A DNA stretch of 64,000 nucleotides from Caulobacter sp. Root655 (GTDB taxonomy: Bacteria > Pseudomonadota > Alphaproteobacteria > Caulobacterales > Caulobacteraceae): assembly GCF_001427665.1 (NCBI RefSeq), contig NZ_LMHC01000027.1, positions 45,736 through 109,735 on the forward strand. The letters are read 5' to 3'. Of the stretch, positions 49,824 to 57,029 are shown one piece after another (position 1 is the stretch's first letter; each line of letters opens with the position of its first letter). The position numbers and the translations under genes are program-made. The notes below the pieces were generated by a model that did not search any database, had not been told where the DNA came from, and worked only from the letters and a program-made list of their open reading frames with translations.

Positions 49824-51740
49824 TCACCCCCGTCCCGTCACCGAGGCCAGGGCCCGGGCGATCTGGTGGACGTTGTAGGGCTTGCGGACGATCGGGGCGT
49901 CGAAGCCCATGGGGGCGGCCTTGTCGGCGTAGCCGGTGGCGAACACGAATGGCCGGCCTTCGCGGCGCAGCACCTCGGCGACCGGGGCCACCGACTGGCC
50001 GTTGAGGTCGGCGTCCAGCACCGCGGCGTCGAACGACAGCTCCAGCATCTGCAGGGCCTCGGACAGTTCGGCCGCGCAGCCAACCACCTCGACCCCGGAA
50101 TCCTCCAGCCCCGCCTCCAGCTCCATGGCCAGCAGCAGCGAATCCTCGACGATCAGCACCCGCAGGCCGGCGATGTCGCCGGCCTTGAAGGTGTCGACGC
50201 CACCGCCCAGGGTCTCGACGATGCGCTCGCTCTGCGGGGCGGCCGGTTCGGGTTCGGGCGTGTCGACCAGGGCGTCGGCCGCCGCGTGGATCATCGCCGT
50301 GACGCCGCTGCGCCGGTATTCGATCGTCGCCCGGCCCTTCAGTTCGCGGCCGACCACGTCCTCGATCAGGGTGGCGCCGAAGCCGCGCTTGTCCGGAGGC
50401 GAGGTCATCGGACCGCCGGTCTCGAGCCATTCGAGGTTGAAGCCGCCGTCGGGCGCCGCGCGCCAGACCACCTCGACCCGGCCGCTCTCCGCCGACAGCG
50501 ACCCGAACTTCACGGCGTTGACCGCCAGTTCGTGCAGGGCCAGCGACAGGGCGGCGGCGGCGCGGGGCGTCAGGAACAGTTCGGGCCCGTCCCAGCGGGT
50601 CTGGTTGGGGGCCAGGCCGCCCAGCTCGGCGGCGGCGATCCGCGCCAGGGTGGCGCCGCGCCAGCGGGCGGCGCTGAGCAGGTCGTGGGCCGAACTCATC
50701 GACTTCAGCCGTGCGGCGAAGGTCTTCAGGAACCCGTCCAGCGACGAGGCCTTGCGGGCCGACTGCCCGGCCACCGCCTGCACGGCGGCCAGGATGTTCT
50801 TGATCCGGTGGTCCAGTTCGGTGAGCAGGTTCTCGCGCTGGTCGTCGGCGTCGCGGCGGGCGGTGATGTCTTGCACCACACCGATATGCCGGATGGGCTT
50901 GCGGTCGCCGTCGAACACCAGGACCCCGGCCGCGCGAATCCACACCGTCCGGTCGGGATTGGCCGACAGGGGCCGGAACTCGACCTCGTAGCGTCCGCCC
51001 TCCGCCAGTTGGGCCTCGACGCTGGCGCGGGTCTCGGCGCGGTCGTCGAGATGGATGAAGTCATAGAGCGTCTGGCTGGTCGCGGCGGGGTGGTCGCCGG
51101 CCGGGGCGTCCATGATCTTGGCCATGCGCGGACTGATCCGCATCAGGTGGGCCGTCATGTCCCACTCGAATTCGCCCAGCTCGGCGGCGGCGAGGGCCAG
51201 GGCGATGCGTTCGCTGTCCAGCGACCGTTCGGCGGCGTTTCGCGCGGTTTCGGCGTCGTGCAGCAGCTCTTCCATGGCCAGGGCCGCCAGGTCGGCCAGG
51301 GCCCGTGTCAGGTCACCATCGATCGCCGGGCGGGGTTTGTCGTCCTCGACCGTCAGCAGGCCGATGATTTGGCCGTCGGGGTCCTTGAGCGGCGCGCACG
51401 CGAAGAAACGGGTGTCGGCGGCGAACGGCCGGATCGCCGGGGCCGGATCGGCGGCGAGGTCGAGGTTGGTGACGACGCCGCAATCGCGCAGGCGCGCCTC
51501 GAGCCCGGCCGGCCGGGGTTCCTCGACATGGTCGAAACCCACCTTGGCCTTCAGCCAGATCCGGTCCTCGCCGATCAGGCGAATGGCCGCCCTCGGAGCG
51601 TTGAACAGGCGCGAGGCGAGGCGGACGATTCGGTCGAAACGCGGGTCGGCCGGGTCGCCGTTCAGGGCGCGAAGGGCGGCGAGGGCGCGCAGCCGGCGCG
51701 CCTCCTGATCATCCGCCAGCGTTCCGCCCGCATCGTCCAT
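49824..51740 (-). CDS. GAF-PAS HWE-family histidine kinase with C-terminal receiver
   Basis: A 638-residue soluble sensor kinase. A GAF domain (about 30-165) contains APLKDPDGQIIGLLTVEDDK. A PAS domain (about 185-300) follows. The HWE kinase has phospho-His311 in TELDHRIKNILAAVQAV, the family motif ALSLALHELAVNAVKFGSLS and LEWLETGGP. The receiver has Asp576 (AAVLDADLNGQSV). HWE kinases often feed the PhyR general stress pathway in alphaproteobacteria. The receiver suggests phosphate routing or sink control. It lies 6 kb from phyR; a link is only inferred. Confidence 0.92.
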   Translation of the reverse strand: MDDAGGTLADDQEARRLRALAALRALNGDPADPRFDRIVRLASRLFNAPRAAIRLIGEDRIWLKAKVGFDHVEEPRPAGLEARLRDCGVVTNLDLAADPAPAIRPFAADTRFFACAPLKDPDGQIIGLLTVEDDKPRPAIDGDLTRALADLAALAMEELLHDAETARNAAERSLDSERIALALAAAELGEFEWDMTAHLMRISPRMAKIMDAPAGDHPAATSQTLYDFIHLDDRAETRASVEAQLAEGGRYEVEFRPLSANPDRTVWIRAAGVLVFDGDRKPIRHIGVVQDITARRDADDQRENLLTELDHRIKNILAAVQAVAGQSARKASSLDGFLKTFAARLKSMSSAHDLLSAARWRGATLARIAAAELGGLAPNQTRWDGPELFLTPRAAAALSLALHELAVNAVKFGSLSAESGRVEVVWRAAPDGGFNLEWLETGGPMTSPPDKRGFGATLIEDVVGRELKGRATIEYRRSGVTAMIHAAADALVDTPEPEPAAPQSERIVETLGGGVDTFKAGDIAGLRVLIVEDSLLLAMELEAGLEDSGVEVVGCAAELSEALQMLELSFDAAVLDADLNGQSVAPVAEVLRREGRPFVFATGYADKAAPMGFDAPIVRKPYNVHQIARALASVTGRG

Positions 51741-51837
51741 GAACGGACCATAGACCGGGTTCGCGCGGCGCGCGAGATCGATAAAGTCCAGGCGCCGATC
51801 ATCCCCTGTGGTGAAGCTCCAACCTTGGCGCTACAAT

Positions 51838-51863
51838 GGAACTCGTGGCCTTGGCTTCGCGTT
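51838..51863 (+). promoter_or_regulatory. EcfG (SigT) promoter for the DUF883 pair
   Basis: GGAAC (51838-51842), 17-bp spacer, CGTT (51860-51863), about 63 bp before the DUF883 gene start. It matches the general stress sigma promoter found at phyR and nepR in this window. Confidence 0.8.
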
Positions 51864-51925
51864 GAGCGGGCGCAGCTTCGCAGCTGTCCGCCCCCAGAAG
51901 CTTGAGCCGCGAACCGGAGATTCCC

Positions 51926-52312
51926 ATGCCCGACAACGCCCTGAACCCCGCCCTCAAGGAGGCCAGCAAGGCCTCCGCGAACGCCGGCGCCGCCCTGGAT
52001 CACGCCGAACGCAGCTTCGGCGAAGCGGCCTCGGCCGCCAAGGCCAATTTCAGCGACGCCGCTGCCACCGCCAAGGTCAACCTGGCCGACGCCGCCAAGC
52101 GCATCGAGCAGTCGCTCACCCAGGGCCTCGAAACCCTGCGCGCCCAGACCCGCACCTATACCGACACCGCCGGCCAACAGGTCGACGAAGCCCAGCGCTA
52201 TGTCGCCGAGCGCGTTCGCGAGCGGCCGATCACCGCCACCCTGGCCGGCCTCGGCGTCGGCGTTCTGCTGGGCCTGCTGCTGGCCGGAAACCGTGGCGGC
52301 CGCGACAAGTGA
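51926..52312 (+). CDS. DUF883 (ElaB/YqjD-like) membrane-anchored stress protein
   Basis: A 128-residue protein. It has a long helical Ala-rich part (LKEASKASANAGAALDHAER, AKANFSDAAATAKVNLADAA, RYVAERVRERP) and a C-terminal membrane helix with glycine-zipper spacing (ITATLAGLGVGVLLGLLLAG). E. coli relatives anchor ribosomes to the membrane in stationary phase. ATG 51926 has GGAGA five bases upstream. An EcfG promoter precedes it, and the next gene overlaps its stop (GTGA). Confidence 0.85.
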   Translation: MPDNALNPALKEASKASANAGAALDHAERSFGEAASAAKANFSDAAATAKVNLADAAKRIEQSLTQGLETLRAQTRTYTDTAGQQVDEAQRYVAERVRERPITATLAGLGVGVLLGLLLAGNRGGRDK

Positions 52313-52704
52313 TCTTCGAAAAGACCCTGACGACCCTGGCGGCGGCCGCGGCGATCGCCGCGGCCGCCGCTGTGAGCGTGTTCGCCGCCGCCTTCGCGCT
52401 GTTCGCCGTGCTGCAGCCCCATCTGGGCGCGGCGGGCGGAGCCGCGGTCGTTGCGGCGGTCGCCGCCGTGGTCGTCGGGATCGCGGGGCTTCTGGCGGCC
52501 CGCAAGGCCGAGGTGAAGCCGTCGCATCCGGCCGCGCCGGACGGCTTCGCCTTCGCCGAACGGGCGATCGAGATGGTCAAGGACCGCCCGATCCTGACGA
52601 TCGGCGCCGGCCTGGCGGCCGGGATCATCGCTCTGCGCAATCCGGCCCTGGCGGCGATCGTCGCCAAGGCGCTGCTGGACTCCCAGAGGCCGCCACAGCG
52701 CTAA
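52309..52704 (+). CDS. Small membrane protein, second gene of the DUF883 unit
   Basis: A 131-residue protein with two adjacent hydrophobic helices near the N-terminus (AAAAAIAAAAAVSVFAAAFA and AVVAAVAAVVVGIAGLLAA) and a third weaker one (ILTIGAGLAAGIIALRNPAL). It resembles phage-holin/YqjE-like partners of DUF883 proteins. GTG 52309 overlaps the previous stop, so it is coexpressed and probably also stress-induced. Confidence 0.75.
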   Translation: MIFEKTLTTLAAAAAIAAAAAVSVFAAAFALFAVLQPHLGAAGGAAVVAAVAAVVVGIAGLLAARKAEVKPSHPAAPDGFAFAERAIEMVKDRPILTIGAGLAAGIIALRNPALAAIVAKALLDSQRPPQR

Positions 52705-52785
52705 GTCGCCGCCCGGCCCCTTGTCACCACTGGTTTTCCGCGCCCCTCCTCCCATCTTCCGAGGGCGTCTTGCTTTGGAGCGATC

Positions 52786-53403
52786 ATGTTCAAACTCCCC
52801 GACCTGCCCTACGCCTATGAAGCCCTGGAGCCGACCGTCTCGGCCAACACGCTTCATTTCCATCATGACAAGCATCACGCGGCCTATGTGAACGCGCTGA
52901 ACGGCCTGCTGCCGGAAGGCGACAAGCGCTCGCTGGAGGCGGTGATTCGCGAGGCCGGTCCGGGCAAGGTGTTCAACAACGCCGCCCAGGCCTGGAACCA
53001 CGCGTTCTTCTGGGACTGCATGAGCCCCGCCAAGCAGGGCCCCGGCGCCGCGCTGTCGGCCGCCATCGCCGAGGCGTTCGGCGATCTGGCCGGCCTGAAG
53101 GAAAAGTTCGTCGCCGAGGGCATCGGCCACTTCGGTTCGGGCTGGGTCTGGCTGGCCGTCGAGGGCGGCAAGCTGACCGTGATCTCCACCCACGACGCCG
53201 ACGACACCCTGACCAAGCCGGGCGTCACCCCGTTGCTGGTCTGCGACGTCTGGGAGCACGCCTATTATCTGGACCACCAGAACAACCGGAAGGGCTTCCT
53301 GGAAGCCTGGTTCGACGTCCTGCCCAACTGGTCCCTGGCCGACGCGCAGTTCGCCGCGGCCAAGGGCCAGGGCGCGGCCTGGGCCTATCCCGAGCCGGCC
53401 TGA
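52786..53403 (+). CDS. sodB: Superoxide dismutase (Fe/Mn type)
   Basis: Converts superoxide to peroxide and oxygen in the cytosol. It has 205 residues with metal ligands His26 (TLHFHHDKHHAAYV), His72 (AWNHAFFW), Asp154 and His158 (VCDVWEHAYYLD). FNNAAQAWNHAFFW and the outer-sphere Gln pattern favour an iron enzyme, though cambialistic use cannot be excluded. TTGGAGCG before ATG 52786 is the ribosome site. It has its own terminator. Confidence 0.96.
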   Translation: MFKLPDLPYAYEALEPTVSANTLHFHHDKHHAAYVNALNGLLPEGDKRSLEAVIREAGPGKVFNNAAQAWNHAFFWDCMSPAKQGPGAALSAAIAEAFGDLAGLKEKFVAEGIGHFGSGWVWLAVEGGKLTVISTHDADDTLTKPGVTPLLVCDVWEHAYYLDHQNNRKGFLEAWFDVLPNWSLADAQFAAAKGQGAAWAYPEPA

Positions 53404-53417
53404 CGGATCTCGATCGG

Positions 53418-54275
53418 CTAAACCTTCAACGGCGCGACCTCGGTCGCGCCGTTTTCGTTTGGGCCGTCCTTGGGAATACAGCGCCTCGGAACCGACCAGG
53501 TCCGCCAGGTCACGAACCGGGTCCGCTCCCAGGCCAGGGCCGTGATGCGGATGTCGACGTCGTCGACCTCGATCAGGTTGAAGCCGGCCGGCACGCCCCG
53601 CTCGCGCACCGACAGAGTGCCCGACCCCACCGCCTGGGTGCAGCCGTCCGAGAACGGGTAGGGATGGACGAACGGCGCGTGGATGTGGCCGGTCAGCACC
53701 AGATCGGCCCCAGCCTGGGCGAAGGCCTGGGCCGCCGCCGTGCCGCCGCGCACCTTGGCGGTCATCGGTCCGCCGATCATCTCGATCAGCGGATGGTGGC
53801 AGACCACGATCTTCAGGGCGCCGGGCGCCGCGTCCTTCAGGTCGGCGCAAACCTCGCGGATCTGCTGACGCGACACCGCGCCCTTCGACCAGTTGAGGCG
53901 AAGCTGGAAGGCGCGGGCCGTGTTCAGGGCCACCACGGTGACGCGCGGGTCGTCCCAGTCCTGGCTCTTCCGGCGGCCAAACCGGCTCTGGTATCGACGC
54001 CAGGGCGCGACGAGCCGCCACAGGATTTCACGCGGTCCGGCGAAGGGGATGTCATGATTGCCCGGGGTCACCAGGCGCGGTCGGGGCAGGCGGTCGAGCC
54101 AGGCCTGGGCGGCGTCGAACTCGGCGGTCTTGCCGTCCTTGGTCAGGTCGCCGGCCGCGATCACCAGGTCCGGTCGCTCGGCGTGGATCCGCTCGACGGC
54201 GGCTTCGACGGCGGCCTTGTGCTCGCCGCCGAAGTGGATGTCCGAAACCTGGATCAGCTTGAACGGTTTGGTCAT
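53418..54275 (-). CDS. Calcineurin-like metallophosphoesterase
   Basis: A 285-residue phosphoesterase of the CpdA/ICC type with the full metal-binding series: VSDIHFGG, GDLTKDGK, VTPGNHDIPF, VVCHHPLIE and LTGHIHAPF. The substrate is unknown (cyclic nucleotide or phospholipid phosphate are possibilities). ATG 54275 overlaps the stop of the upstream lipid-kinase gene (ATGA), so both act from one transcript, perhaps on a common lipid-phosphate route. There is no signal peptide. Confidence 0.9.
   Translation of the reverse strand: MTKPFKLIQVSDIHFGGEHKAAVEAAVERIHAERPDLVIAAGDLTKDGKTAEFDAAQAWLDRLPRPRLVTPGNHDIPFAGPREILWRLVAPWRRYQSRFGRRKSQDWDDPRVTVVALNTARAFQLRLNWSKGAVSRQQIREVCADLKDAAPGALKIVVCHHPLIEMIGGPMTAKVRGGTAAAQAFAQAGADLVLTGHIHAPFVHPYPFSDGCTQAVGSGTLSVRERGVPAGFNLIEVDDVDIRITALAWERTRFVTWRTWSVPRRCIPKDGPNENGATEVAPLKV
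53428..53460 (+). terminator. Terminator after sodB, overlapping the end of the opposing gene
   Basis: The stem AACGGCGCGAC (53428-53438) pairs with GTCGCGCCGTT (53443-53453) and is followed by TTCGTTT. The same bases encode the last residues (NGATEVAPL) of the minus-strand phosphoesterase. Confidence 0.85.
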
Positions 54276-55120
54276 ACGGCGGGGACCAGCGCGCGGAAGG
54301 CCTTGGGACGGAAGCGGATGCTGACCGTGTCGTCCAGGCGCACCGGCTCCCCGTCGAGGATGGCGGGAATTCGACCGCCGGCCCAGACCTTGCCGATGCG
54401 GCAGCGACCGACGACGACGGACGGGTCGTCGCGCCAGTTGCCGGTCACCGTGCTGACGCCCAGACGGAAGATGTCCAGGGCGCTGGACGGGTCGAGCGCC
54501 GCGGCTTCCAGGGCCTGTTCGTTGGCGTCCAGCTCGGCCGAGACCAGCGGGCACATCAGGCTCAGCGCCTCGGTCTTGCCCTTGGGTCGACCGTCCAGGA
54601 CATAACGAAGCCGGCCGGAGAACGCCCGGCGCAGGGCGCGCCGGGCGCGCATCAGGGCCAGGTCGGCGCGGCCGGCCCGCGCCGCCTCCCGGGCCTCGGC
54701 CCACAGGGCCGGGCTGCCGAGGATGGCGGCGACGAAGAACACCCGGCCGTTGATCTCGCCGCCGGAGATCATCCGTGTCTGGCCATTCTCCAGGCAGGCG
54801 GCCATGGCCTCGGGCCAGGGGACGACGCCATAGAGGGCGTGGGGCAGCATGTTCATCGTGCCGCCGGGCAGGGGCGCGATCATCGGGCCGTCGGGGCCGG
54901 CCATCTCGGCGGCGGCGCGGGCGGTGCCGTCGCCGGCCACGACCAGGACGGCGTCCGGCCGCGAGTCGATCGCGGCGCGCAGGCAGGCGTTCAGCTCGCC
55001 CTCGCTGGGGGCGTGCACCCGCCCCTCGACGCCGTGGGCGGCGAGAATGGCCTCGGCCTGGGCCGGCGCGTCCTTGCCCACCGAACCGGAGGCGATGTTG
55101 ACGACGACTTCCACGCGCAT
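54272..55120 (-). CDS. Diacylglycerol/lipid kinase family protein
   Basis: A 282-residue kinase of the DAGK/YegS type: VEVVVNIASGSVGKDAPAQA, the nucleotide site VVAGDGTARAAAEMAG and the catalytic PLPGGTMNMLPHALYG. ATG 55120 on the minus strand has AGGAGG 6-7 bases upstream. It probably phosphorylates a membrane or polyprenyl-linked lipid; the substrate is unproven. It is the first gene of the pair with the phosphoesterase. Confidence 0.88.
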   Translation of the reverse strand: MRVEVVVNIASGSVGKDAPAQAEAILAAHGVEGRVHAPSEGELNACLRAAIDSRPDAVLVVAGDGTARAAAEMAGPDGPMIAPLPGGTMNMLPHALYGVVPWPEAMAACLENGQTRMISGGEINGRVFFVAAILGSPALWAEAREAARAGRADLALMRARRALRRAFSGRLRYVLDGRPKGKTEALSLMCPLVSAELDANEQALEAAALDPSSALDIFRLGVSTVTGNWRDDPSVVVGRCRIGKVWAGGRIPAILDGEPVRLDDTVSIRFRPKAFRALVPAV

Positions 55121-55193
55121 GCGAGACCTCCTGAGGCGCCGACGCGCGGGAACGGCGAGACTGGCAAACGGCGGAGCTTGGCGGGGGGTTCCC

Positions 55194-55219
55194 GGAACCG
55201 TTGGCGCGCCGCCGTCGTT
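55194..55219 (+). promoter_or_regulatory. EcfG (SigT) promoter for the glycine-zipper lipoprotein
   Basis: GGAAC (55194-55198), 17-bp spacer, CGTT (55216-55219), 34 bp before the ATG at 55254. Confidence 0.8.
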
Positions 55220-55253
55220 TGCTTTCAGGGACAAGCTCGAACGGAGAGCCACG

Positions 55254-55595
55254 ATGAACAAGACCTTGATCGCCTTGCTGGGCGTCGGTGTGCTGGCCAC
55301 TGCTTGCACCGCGACCGGAAACACCGAACGCAACGCCGCCGGCGGCGCCGCACTGGGCGCCCTGGCCGGGGCGGTGATCGGCAACAATGTCGGCGGCGGC
55401 AGCGCCACGACGGGCGCCGCCGTTGGCGCGGCCCTTGGCGGCACCGTCGGCGCCGTGAAGGGCTGCCGTGAAGACGGCGGCTGCGGCGCCACCAACGTCA
55501 ATCGCCGTCAATACTATGACGAGCGGGCCGGACGGTATTACTACTATGACTCGCGTAGCGGTCGTTACTACTGGGAAGACGGCAGCCCCCGTTAA
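55254..55595 (+). CDS. Glycine-zipper lipoprotein with tyrosine-rich tail
   Basis: A 113-residue envelope lipoprotein. The signal ends GVLATAC with lipid-bearing Cys18. A glycine-zipper segment follows (GGAALGALAGAVIGNNVGGG, GAAVGAALGGTVGAVKG), as in 17-kDa antigen/SlyB proteins that span or bind the outer membrane. The C-terminus has two copies of a Tyr/Arg motif (YYDERAGRYYYY and YDSRSGRYYWEDG). GGAGAG precedes ATG 55254. An EcfG promoter and a terminator frame it as a single stress-induced gene. Confidence 0.85.
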   Translation: MNKTLIALLGVGVLATACTATGNTERNAAGGAALGALAGAVIGNNVGGGSATTGAAVGAALGGTVGAVKGCREDGGCGATNVNRRQYYDERAGRYYYYDSRSGRYYWEDGSPR

Positions 55596-55618
55596 ATCGG
55601 GCGCGGCCTGAAGCGCCA

Positions 55619-55652
55619 GAAAGGGCGGTCGACCTGTGTCGGCCGCCTTTTG
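55619..55652 (+). terminator. Probable terminator after the glycine-zipper gene
   Basis: The imperfect stem AAAGGGCGGTCGAC with GTCGGCCGCCTTTT around CTGT ends in TTTTGCG, 24 bp after the stop. Confidence 0.65.
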
Positions 55653-55680
55653 CGTGCCGTGACGTCAAAGAGGGCAAGCG

Positions 55681-56145
55681 ATGAGAAGAGTCGAACTGAC
55701 GGCGATCGGTATTGTCGTGGCCGCGGGGCTGGTTGCGGGCTGCGCCAGCAGTCCCTGGCCCAAGTCACGGTCCCAGATCGTGACGACAGCCCCGGCCTGC
55801 GAGGATTTCGCCGTGCAGATCTATTTCGAGCGCGACTCCGCCGAGGTCACCAGCGAGGCGCGTTCCGTGCTCAAGAGCGCCGAGGCGTTGACCAAGGGCT
55901 GCAAGGTGGACTCGGTCCGCGTGCTGGGCCTGGCCGACGCCGTGGGCGCGTCGGACGTCAATCTCGCGCTCTCCAAGAAGCGGGCGACGGCGGTGACCGG
56001 TGCTCTGGCCAAGGTCGGTTTCCGCGATGTGGAGTTCGACGTGGCGGCGGCCGGCGATACGGGGTCGATCACTGGTTCGGGCGAGGCGCGGCCCTTGCGG
56101 CGACGCGCCGACGTCAAGTTCGACCTCGCCGCGCCGTCGCGCTAG
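55681..56145 (+). CDS. OmpA-family lipoprotein
   Basis: A 154-residue lipoprotein. The signal ends GLVAGC with Cys21. A short linker leads to an OmpA/MotB-like peptidoglycan-binding domain (VQIYFERDSAEVTSEARSVL, RVLGLADAVGASDVNLALSK, KRATAVTGAL). The usual Asp/Arg pair for diaminopimelate binding appears as Asp in GLADAVG and Arg in KKRATAV. It links the outer membrane to the cell wall. The GsrN-like RNA gene lies downstream on the opposite strand. Confidence 0.85.
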   Translation: MRRVELTAIGIVVAAGLVAGCASSPWPKSRSQIVTTAPACEDFAVQIYFERDSAEVTSEARSVLKSAEALTKGCKVDSVRVLGLADAVGASDVNLALSKKRATAVTGALAKVGFRDVEFDVAAAGDTGSITGSGEARPLRRRADVKFDLAAPSR

Positions 56146-56180
56146 CGCGACCCCGCCGGCCTTCGCAGCCAAGCCCATTG

Positions 56181-56208
56181 AAAAGAGGCGGACCCTCAGG
56201 ACCGCCTC
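56181..56208 (-). terminator. Terminator of the GsrN-like RNA
   Basis: The stem GAGGCGG / CCGCCTC (56202-56208 with 56185-56191) is followed on the minus strand by TTTTC. No T-run exists on the plus strand, so it serves the minus-strand RNA. Confidence 0.8.
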
Positions 56209-56291
56209 GAAAGGCTTTGAAAATGGGGGTGCGGAGGCAGCAGGCTGACTTTCGTCAACCTCAAGTCGGGGGGGCGTCGCCGCCTCCGCAG
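56181..56291 (-). ncRNA. gsrN: GsrN-like general-stress small RNA
   Basis: The gene is read on the minus strand from a perfect EcfG promoter at 56298-56322. The expected start is near 56291. The RNA begins CTGCGGAGGC, which pairs with GCCTCCGCA about 50 nt later. Between them are an exposed C-rich loop (GCCCCCCCGA) and a hairpin GGTTGAC-GAAA-GTCAGCC. A second C-run (CACCCCC) follows. The 3' end is a terminator hairpin GAGGCGG...CCGCCTC with TTTT at 56181-56184. Size (~110 nt), sigma factor, C-rich 5' loop and location fit GsrN of C. crescentus, which targets katG mRNA. The ends are inferred. Confidence 0.78.
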
Positions 56292-56297
56292 TTCTGA

Positions 56298-56322
56298 AAC
56301 GTCGATCTGAAAAGGCGGTTCC
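56298..56322 (-). promoter_or_regulatory. EcfG (SigT) promoter of the GsrN-like RNA
   Basis: On the minus strand GGAAC (56318-56322), 16-bp spacer, CGTT (56298-56301). It is divergent from the promoter at 56391-56415. Confidence 0.82.
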
Positions 56323-56328
56323 CGCCCC

Positions 56329-56366
56329 GCGATTATTTTTTCGCCCTTTTCGCGATTATTTTTTCG
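56329..56366. repeat. Two direct copies of a 15-bp AT-rich motif between divergent stress promoters
   Basis: GCGATTATTTTTTCG occurs exactly at 56329-56343 and 56352-56366, a 23-bp period (about two helical turns). It is strikingly AT-rich against the local background and lies between the two EcfG promoters. Confidence 0.85.
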
Positions 56367-56390
56367 AAGCGCCGCGAAGCCTTGCAGGAG

Positions 56391-56415
56391 GGAACGCTGG
56401 CCTGAACCACACGTT
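56391..56415 (+). promoter_or_regulatory. EcfG (SigT) promoter for two small membrane proteins
   Basis: GGAAC (56391-56395), 16-bp spacer, CGTT (56412-56415), 43 bp before the preferred GTG start at 56459. Confidence 0.8.
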
Positions 56416-56458
56416 GATTTCCCGAAGGCCGTTGGCCTTAGAGCTGGGGAGCAACGTC

Positions 56459-56668
56459 GTGGTCCGCACCTATCAAGCCGAACATGGAGGATTGGTCTTC
56501 CAACGCGCGCTGACGCGCCGACAGAAGACCGTGCGCAGTCGCCTGACGGCCTTGGCGGTGATCGTCGCGGTGGCGGCGTCAGCGGGGCTTCTCCAGCATT
56601 TCAACGACAGCCCCGCTCCGAGCGGTTCGGCGGCGCAAAGCTCGGGAGTCTATTCCGCCGCGCGATAA
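56459..56668 (+). CDS. Small single-span membrane protein, stress-promoter driven
   Basis: A 69-residue protein from GTG 56459, with GGGGAG 8-13 bases upstream. A longer frame from TTG 56414 would begin inside the -10 element and is rejected. Basic N-terminal half (FQRALTRRQKTVRSRLTALA), one hydrophobic helix (LAVIVAVAASAGLLQHF) and a Ser/Ala-rich tail. Family not recognised. It forms a unit with the next gene, 11 bp away. Confidence 0.6.
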   Translation: MVRTYQAEHGGLVFQRALTRRQKTVRSRLTALAVIVAVAASAGLLQHFNDSPAPSGSAAQSSGVYSAAR

Positions 56669-56679
56669 GGAGGCTTTCC

Positions 56680-56922
56680 ATGCCTGCCGATCTTGAACAT
56701 CACGGTCCTGCCCTGAACGCCACCCGCGCCCGCCAAGGGCGCTGGGGCAAGCATGTCTTCTGGGTGCTGATCATTTCGACCGTCCTGGCCGCCATCGCGC
56801 TGTTCGGCGCCTGGAGCATGCGTTCGGGCGACCTGGCCAGCATCGAGCGCAACAGCGGCGCGAAGACCACACAGGAAGCCGAGCGCTATTCCACGCAACA
56901 GACGCCGGTGAAACAGAACTAG
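56680..56922 (+). CDS. Small single-span membrane protein in the stress locus
   Basis: An 80-residue protein with one central transmembrane helix (HVFWVLIISTVLAAIALFGA) between a basic N-terminus (NATRARQGRWGK) and a polar tail (DLASIERNSGAKTTQEAERY). AAGGAGG before ATG 56680 is a strong ribosome site. Downstream of an EcfG promoter and next to phyR, it is probably part of the stress regulon. Function unknown. Confidence 0.7.
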   Translation: MPADLEHHGPALNATRARQGRWGKHVFWVLIISTVLAAIALFGAWSMRSGDLASIERNSGAKTTQEAERYSTQQTPVKQN

Positions 56923-56980
56923 ATGCTCGCCGGTCGATCCCCTTTGCGCGGGCGGCGCGACGGACACAGCGCGCATGAAA

Positions 56981-57007
56981 AAGGCCCCGGTGCGTCACCG
57001 GGGCCTT
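56981..57007 (-). terminator. Terminator of phyR
   Basis: A perfect 12-bp stem AAGGCCCCGGTG (56981-56992) with CACCGGGGCCTT (56996-57007), loop CGT. On the minus strand it is followed by TTTTTC, as needed for phyR, which ends at 57030. Confidence 0.88.
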
Positions 57008-57029
57008 GATCGTTCCGGTCCAGCTAAGG

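Noticed and set aside
49310..50005. A 231-codon plus-strand frame across the unexplained region and repeat
   Set aside because: It runs through a palindromic repeat into the opposite strand of the HWE kinase and has Arg/Ser/Gly-rich non-protein composition.
55765..56178. Minus-strand frames downstream of the GsrN-like promoter, considered as a protein target of that promoter
   Set aside because: They are antisense to the OmpA-family gene with shadow composition, and a minus-strand terminator at 56181-56208 stops transcription before them.
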